DNA of 10,026 bases from Anaerolineae bacterium (lineage in GTDB: Bacteria; Chloroflexota; Anaerolineae; Anaerolineales; Anaerolineaceae), in the NCBI GenBank assembly GCA_016213455.1, contig JACRAG010000206.1, positions 1-10,026 on the forward strand, given 5' to 3'. The notes beneath the pieces are model-generated. The model saw only the letters and a program-made list of their open reading frames with translations, was not told where the DNA came from and ran no database searches. Shown here piece by piece: positions 6,498 through 10,026 of the stretch. Position numbers and translations under genes: made by a program. The number at the start of each line of letters is the position of its first letter. The stretch's first letter is position 1.

Positions 6498-8819
6498 ATG
6501 GGTAATGTAGTTGACCTGACCGCAAAGAAAATCCCTGACTCCATCGGCAACAAAGCGTTGGGCTTACGCCGGCTGCAGGCAGCTGGGTTTGGCATTCCTC
6601 GCAGTTGGGTGGTGACCTGGGAGGCTTATCAGCGTTATCTGCGCAATGACTTGAGCCTGATCCCCGAATTGCAGAAAGAATTGAGCGGCATCGTCGAAGC
6701 AGAAAAGGCCTATGCGGTGCGGTCATCTGCCTCAGTGGAAGACAGCCTGGAGCAATCTTATGCCGGGCAATTCAAATCTGTGCTGGATGTGCGCGGGGTG
6801 GATGCGGTGATTCAAGCGATCTGGTCCATCTGGGCGACGGCTTCATCCAGTGCGGTCACCACCTATCTGGAACGACGCAATCAAAGCAATGTCGATTTCA
6901 AGATGGCGGTGATTGTGCAGGAGATGGCACCTACACAGTTCGCCGGGGTGGCATTCAGCCGCAACCCGATGACCGGCGCTGATGAAATCATCATTGAAAC
7001 TGTGCCTGGGCGCGGAGACCGGCTGGTGCAGGATGGTGTGACGCCGCTGCAGTGGACGCACAAGTGGGGCAGTTGGATTGTCAGGCCGGGGGAAGCCCAA
7101 CAAAGCGAGCCGGCTGCCGCTGCGGTGGTCGAAGGCGTCAAGAAAATCGCTGCCGCGATGGCGTCGAATGTGGATCTCGAGTGGGCTTTCCACGATGGAG
7201 AAGTGACCTGGCTGCAAATGCGCGAGATCACCTCGCTTAAGAATCTCAACGTGTATTCCAATCGCATTTCACGCGACATGCTGCCGGGCATGATCAAGCC
7301 GCTCATCTGGTCGATCAACATCCCCCTGGTCAACAGCGCCTGGATTCGGGTGCTGGAAGAGGCGGTCGGGCGGACGAATCTCAAGCCGGATGACCTGGCG
7401 CATGCTTTTTATTATCGGGCTTATTTCAATATGAGCGCGCTGGGGAAAGTCTTCAATCAGCTAGGTTTTCCGTCGGAAGGATTGGAGATGATGGTTGGCA
7501 GCGCGCCGAAAGACCAATCCCGACCGGTCTTTAAATTCCGACCCAAGATGGCCCTGCTGGCGCCGCGCATGTTGGTTTTCAGTGTTCATAAATGGATTTT
7601 TGGCGCGAAAATGAAACGGGCTATGCCAAAATTGCACGCGCGCATCTCGAGCATTTCCAAGGAGCTTCTCCATACCCTCACCGATGCGCAGGTTTGGGAG
7701 AGGATCGCTGCCCTGGAAGCAGAGCTGCGCGAGACTGCCTATTACAATATTGTCGGACCGTTATTAATGAGCATGTATAACCAGATGCTCAAACGCCAGT
7801 TGAGGAAACTGGATGTGGATTATGAGAGCTTTGACCTGACAGCAGATTTTCCAGAGATCAATGCGTATGCGCCGGATTCGTTTTTGCGCAGCCTGCGGGC
7901 CAAATATTCCGCGTTGTCGGTCGAGGCGAAGGAAAGAATCGCTGCGGGGGGTATGGCTGAATTGGAACTCCTCCCCGAGGCGCAGTCTTTACGCACAGGG
8001 TTGGAAGACTTCATGCAGCGATTTGGCCACCTGAGCGATTCGGGGAATGATTTCTCTTTCCCGCCCTGGCGCGAAACACCTGGTTTGGTGCTGGGCATGG
8101 TGGTGAACTATCCGGATCATACCGATACCAGAAATACCAGGATCAAGTTCAACGATCTGCCTAAAAAGAAACGACCGGGCCTGTTTTATCGCCGGGCGCG
8201 GGAGTTCCGGTTGCTGCGCGAGCAGATCAGTTCGCTTTATACCTATGGGTATGGCCTATTCCGTGTGTTTTATCTTGAACTTGGCCGCAGGTTGGTGGAT
8301 CGGGACCGGCTGGATGCACCCGAAGACATTTTCTATCTGACCCGACAGCAGGTAGCGGAAGCGTTGCAGTCAGGCGATTCGGCTCACTGGCGCGAGATCG
8401 TCGCCGGGCATAAACAGGAGATGGAGCGCGTGCGCGACTTCAACTTGCCGCAAGTCATCTATGGTGAACAGCCCCCGCCTGCCGGACAGCTGGAAGGTGA
8501 ACAGTTGACCGGCATGCCCACATCGCGCGGTTATTATGCCGGCTGTGTGCGTGTCGTTCAGGGTTTGGGAGATTTTGCCAAAGTGCAGCCAGGGGATGTG
8601 CTGGTGGTGCCCTATTCGGATGTGGGCTGGACGCCGCTCTTCGCGCGGGCGGGTGCGGTGGTAGCCGAGTCGGGCGGTATGCTGTCGCATGCTTCGATTG
8701 TGGCGCGAGAATACAATATCCCGGCTGTGGTGTCCGTCAGCGGCGCCATGCGGCTGCGAGATGGCATGCACATTGCCGTCGATGGTTACCGGGGGATTGT
8801 GACCGTCGTGGCAGATTGA
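6498..8819 (+). CDS. PEP synthase / rifampin phosphotransferase-like dikinase without PEP/pyruvate barrel
   Basis: This 773-residue protein has the layout of pyruvate,water dikinase relatives such as rifampin phosphotransferase. The N-terminal ATP-grasp domain (PPDK_N, about 1-245) shows GNKALGL with Lys19, VRSSASVED with Arg75, VIVQEM (138-143) and FSRNP. Its ATP-site residues Glu228 in DLEWA and Gln240/Arg242 in LQMRE are in place. The long central part (about 246-680) begins LPGMIKPLIWS, like the acceptor-binding domain of rifampin phosphotransferase. The C-terminal mobile domain carries the phosphorylated histidine, His731 in GGMLSHASIVAREY. The PEP/pyruvate TIM barrel of true PEP synthase is absent, so the enzyme should transfer the ATP beta-phosphate through His731 to another acceptor, here unknown. 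The ATG has no clear ribosome binding site and lies 6 bases after the PlsY-like stop codon, suggesting translational coupling. A basic, hydrophobic stretch (about 351-380) might touch the membrane. Confidence 0.85.
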   Translation: MGNVVDLTAKKIPDSIGNKALGLRRLQAAGFGIPRSWVVTWEAYQRYLRNDLSLIPELQKELSGIVEAEKAYAVRSSASVEDSLEQSYAGQFKSVLDVRGVDAVIQAIWSIWATASSSAVTTYLERRNQSNVDFKMAVIVQEMAPTQFAGVAFSRNPMTGADEIIIETVPGRGDRLVQDGVTPLQWTHKWGSWIVRPGEAQQSEPAAAAVVEGVKKIAAAMASNVDLEWAFHDGEVTWLQMREITSLKNLNVYSNRISRDMLPGMIKPLIWSINIPLVNSAWIRVLEEAVGRTNLKPDDLAHAFYYRAYFNMSALGKVFNQLGFPSEGLEMMVGSAPKDQSRPVFKFRPKMALLAPRMLVFSVHKWIFGAKMKRAMPKLHARISSISKELLHTLTDAQVWERIAALEAELRETAYYNIVGPLLMSMYNQMLKRQLRKLDVDYESFDLTADFPEINAYAPDSFLRSLRAKYSALSVEAKERIAAGGMAELELLPEAQSLRTGLEDFMQRFGHLSDSGNDFSFPPWRETPGLVLGMVVNYPDHTDTRNTRIKFNDLPKKKRPGLFYRRAREFRLLREQISSLYTYGYGLFRVFYLELGRRLVDRDRLDAPEDIFYLTRQQVAEALQSGDSAHWREIVAGHKQEMERVRDFNLPQVIYGEQPPPAGQLEGEQLTGMPTSRGYYAGCVRVVQGLGDFAKVQPGDVLVVPYSDVGWTPLFARAGAVVAESGGMLSHASIVAREYNIPAVVSVSGAMRLRDGMHIAVDGYRGIVTVVAD

Positions 8820-8822
8820 CGC

Positions 8823-8850
8823 TTGACCAATTGAACAAATGTACTATAAT
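8823..8850 (+). promoter_or_regulatory. recA promoter, sigma70-type
   Basis: A -35 TTGACC (8823-8828, five of six), a 16-base spacer and a perfect -10 TATAAT (8845-8850) begin 3 bases after the dikinase stop codon. A second TATAAT at 8881-8886 lacks a well-placed -35. No terminator is seen between the dikinase gene and recA, so read-through is possible. Confidence 0.75.
8833..8844. promoter_or_regulatory. LexA-like SOS box in the recA promoter spacer
   Basis: GAACAAATGTAC differs in one base from the Gram-positive-type LexA palindrome GAAC-N4-GTTC. It fills the stretch between the -35 and -10 boxes and abuts the -10, where a bound repressor would block RNA polymerase. Confidence 0.55.
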
Positions 8851-8912
8851 GAGGTTGGGCACCGCACAGAATCTTTGATATATAATAAACACACAACTGA
8901 TAGGAGAATCGA

Positions 8913-9998
8913 ATGGCCCGCAAATCCCAACCCCAGTCTTCATTACCTACTTCGAACTCGATGGATGAAGCCCGTCGAGCCGTTTTGGATAAAGCACTTG
9001 GCGACATCACCAAACGCTACGGCGAAGGCGCCATTATGACGCTGGGGGAGGCCCAGCATATGCATATCGAGGCGATCCCCACCGGCTCGCTCTCCCTTGA
9101 TATTGCGCTGGGTGTGGGCGGAATCCCACGCGGGCGCATCACCGAGATCTACGGTCCCGAGTCATCCGGTAAAACCACCATCTGCCAGCACATCGTGGCT
9201 GAGGCGCAAAAGACCGGCGGGCTGGCGGCATATATTGATATGGAACATGCGCTGGACCCGGCTTACGCCGCCAAATGCGGTGTGGATATTGATAACCTGT
9301 TGATCTCGCAGCCGGATACCGGTGAGCAGGCGTTGGAAATTGCCGAAACCCTGGTGCGTTCCGGTGCGGTGGACGTGGTGGTGATTGACTCGGTCGCCGC
9401 GCTGGTGCCGCGGGCTGAGATTGAAGGCGACATGGGCGATGCGAGCATGGGTATGCAAGCGCGCTTGATGTCTCAGGCGCTGCGTAAACTTTCCGGCGCC
9501 ATCAGCCAGACCAAGACGTCGGTGATCTTCACCAACCAGCTGCGCCAGAAGATCGGCGTGATGTTTGGCAACCCGGAGACCACCCCGGGTGGCATGGCGT
9601 TGAAGTTCTATGCTTCAGTGCGCCTGGACGCCCGCCGCATTCAGTCCATCAAGGTTGGCCCGGAAATCATCGGCAACCGGGTGCGGGTGCGGGTGGTCAA
9701 AAACAAGGTGGCTGCGCCTTTCCGCACGGCCGAGTTCGACATTATGTACAACGAAGGCATTTCAACGGAGGGTGATGTGATCGATCTGGCGACAGGTCTG
9801 GATATCATCACCAAACGCGGCGCGTTCTTCTCCTATGGCGATATCCGCCTGGGCCAGGGCCGCGAAAATGCCAAGGAATTCTTGCGCCAGAACAAAGAGA
9901 TCTCCAAAGAAATCGAAATGGCTGTGCGCCAGCGCGCTTTGAGCGGTGAACTGCCGCTCACCATTGCCGGTGACGGTGATGACTCCGATAGTGAATAG
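8913..9998 (+). CDS. recA: Recombinase A
   Basis: This 361-residue RecA forms ATP-dependent filaments on single-stranded DNA, drives strand exchange in recombinational repair and triggers LexA self-cleavage. The Walker A motif is GPESSGKTT (81-89) and Walker B is DVVVIDS (154-160). The catalytic-glutamate region reads [10 protein letters not shown] (FIDAEHALDP in many bacteria). The L1/L2 and filament signatures are present: [18 protein letters not shown] (here [14 protein letters not shown]), [15 protein letters not shown] and [14 protein letters not shown]. An N-terminal extension of about 15 polar residues and a short acidic tail (DGDDSDSE) are unremarkable, and the length is normal. The ATG has an AGGAGA ribosome binding site at 8902-8907. 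Transcription probably comes from its own promoter at 8823-8850, controlled by the LexA-like box. The gene ends 28 bases before the window edge, so any partner such as recX is not visible. Confidence 0.99.
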   Translation: MARKSQPQSSLPTSNSMDEARRAVLDKALGDITKRYGEGAIMTLGEAQHMHIEAIPTGSLSLDIALGVGGIPRGRITEIYGPESSGKTTICQHIVAEAQKTGGLAAYIDMEHALDPAYAAKCGVDIDNLLISQPDTGEQALEIAETLVRSGAVDVVVIDSVAALVPRAEIEGDMGDASMGMQARLMSQALRKLSGAISQTKTSVIFTNQLRQKIGVMFGNPETTPGGMALKFYASVRLDARRIQSIKVGPEIIGNRVRVRVVKNKVAAPFRTAEFDIMYNEGISTEGDVIDLATGLDIITKRGAFFSYGDIRLGQGRENAKEFLRQNKEISKEIEMAVRQRALSGELPLTIAGDGDDSDSE

Positions 9999-10026
9999 AA
10001 TCGTGACGCGCCGCCCGGTTATCCTG

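Noticed and set aside
6498..8819. Calling the dikinase-like gene a true PEP synthase (ppsA).
   Set aside because: The C-terminal PEP/pyruvate-binding barrel is missing. The protein ends just after the phosphohistidine domain.
9991..10026. A possible start of the next gene (GTG at 9991 or 10003, same frame, open to the window edge), perhaps recX.
   Set aside because: There are only 8 to 12 codons, no clear ribosome binding site, and nothing in the residues that identifies RecX.

Overview
The window reads as ordinary chromosomal DNA of a free-living bacterium, with eight genes all on the + strand and no mobile element, CRISPR array, tRNA or rRNA. The gene content and protein style suggest the phylum Chloroflexota, perhaps class Anaerolineae. 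The clues are a histidine kinase H-box of the form HELGRPL, a lipoprotein HtrA with a single PDZ domain, and a RecA with [10 protein letters not shown]. This placement is an inference from recall, not from a search.

Layout. (1) Positions 1-1759 hold the end of an OmpR/PhoB-type response regulator, overlapped by 4 bases by its sensor histidine kinase. (2) The 1760-2017 gap holds a stem-loop terminator candidate, a second strong stem-loop and a good sigma70-type promoter. (3) Positions 2018-4096 hold a UMF1/Atg22-type MFS transporter followed 12 bases later by a PlsC-type acyltransferase. This pair ends in a textbook intrinsic terminator (4116-4154). (4) A 270-base gap with several inverted repeats leads into a lipid-anchored HtrA/Deg serine protease (4367-5593), which ends at another stem-loop. 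(5) A promoter at 5709-5737 drives a divergent PlsY-like membrane protein (5784-6491). A 773-residue pyruvate,water dikinase/rifampin-phosphotransferase-like enzyme (6498-8819) follows after only 6 bases. (6) Directly after that stop codon comes the recA promoter, with a LexA-like box in its spacer, and then recA (8913-9998).

How the genes work together. The first pair is a two-component system whose signal is unknown. PlsC, the PlsY-like protein and membrane-anchored HtrA all concern the cell envelope, so the middle of the window has a membrane lipid and stress flavour, but PlsC and PlsY-like lie in different transcription units. The least explained part is the PlsY-like/dikinase pair. The membrane protein keeps the PlsY framework but has altered catalytic motifs. 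The dikinase has the ATP-grasp and phosphohistidine domains but no PEP/pyruvate barrel. They look co-transcribed, and their substrate is not evident. RecA and its putative SOS box are standard housekeeping.
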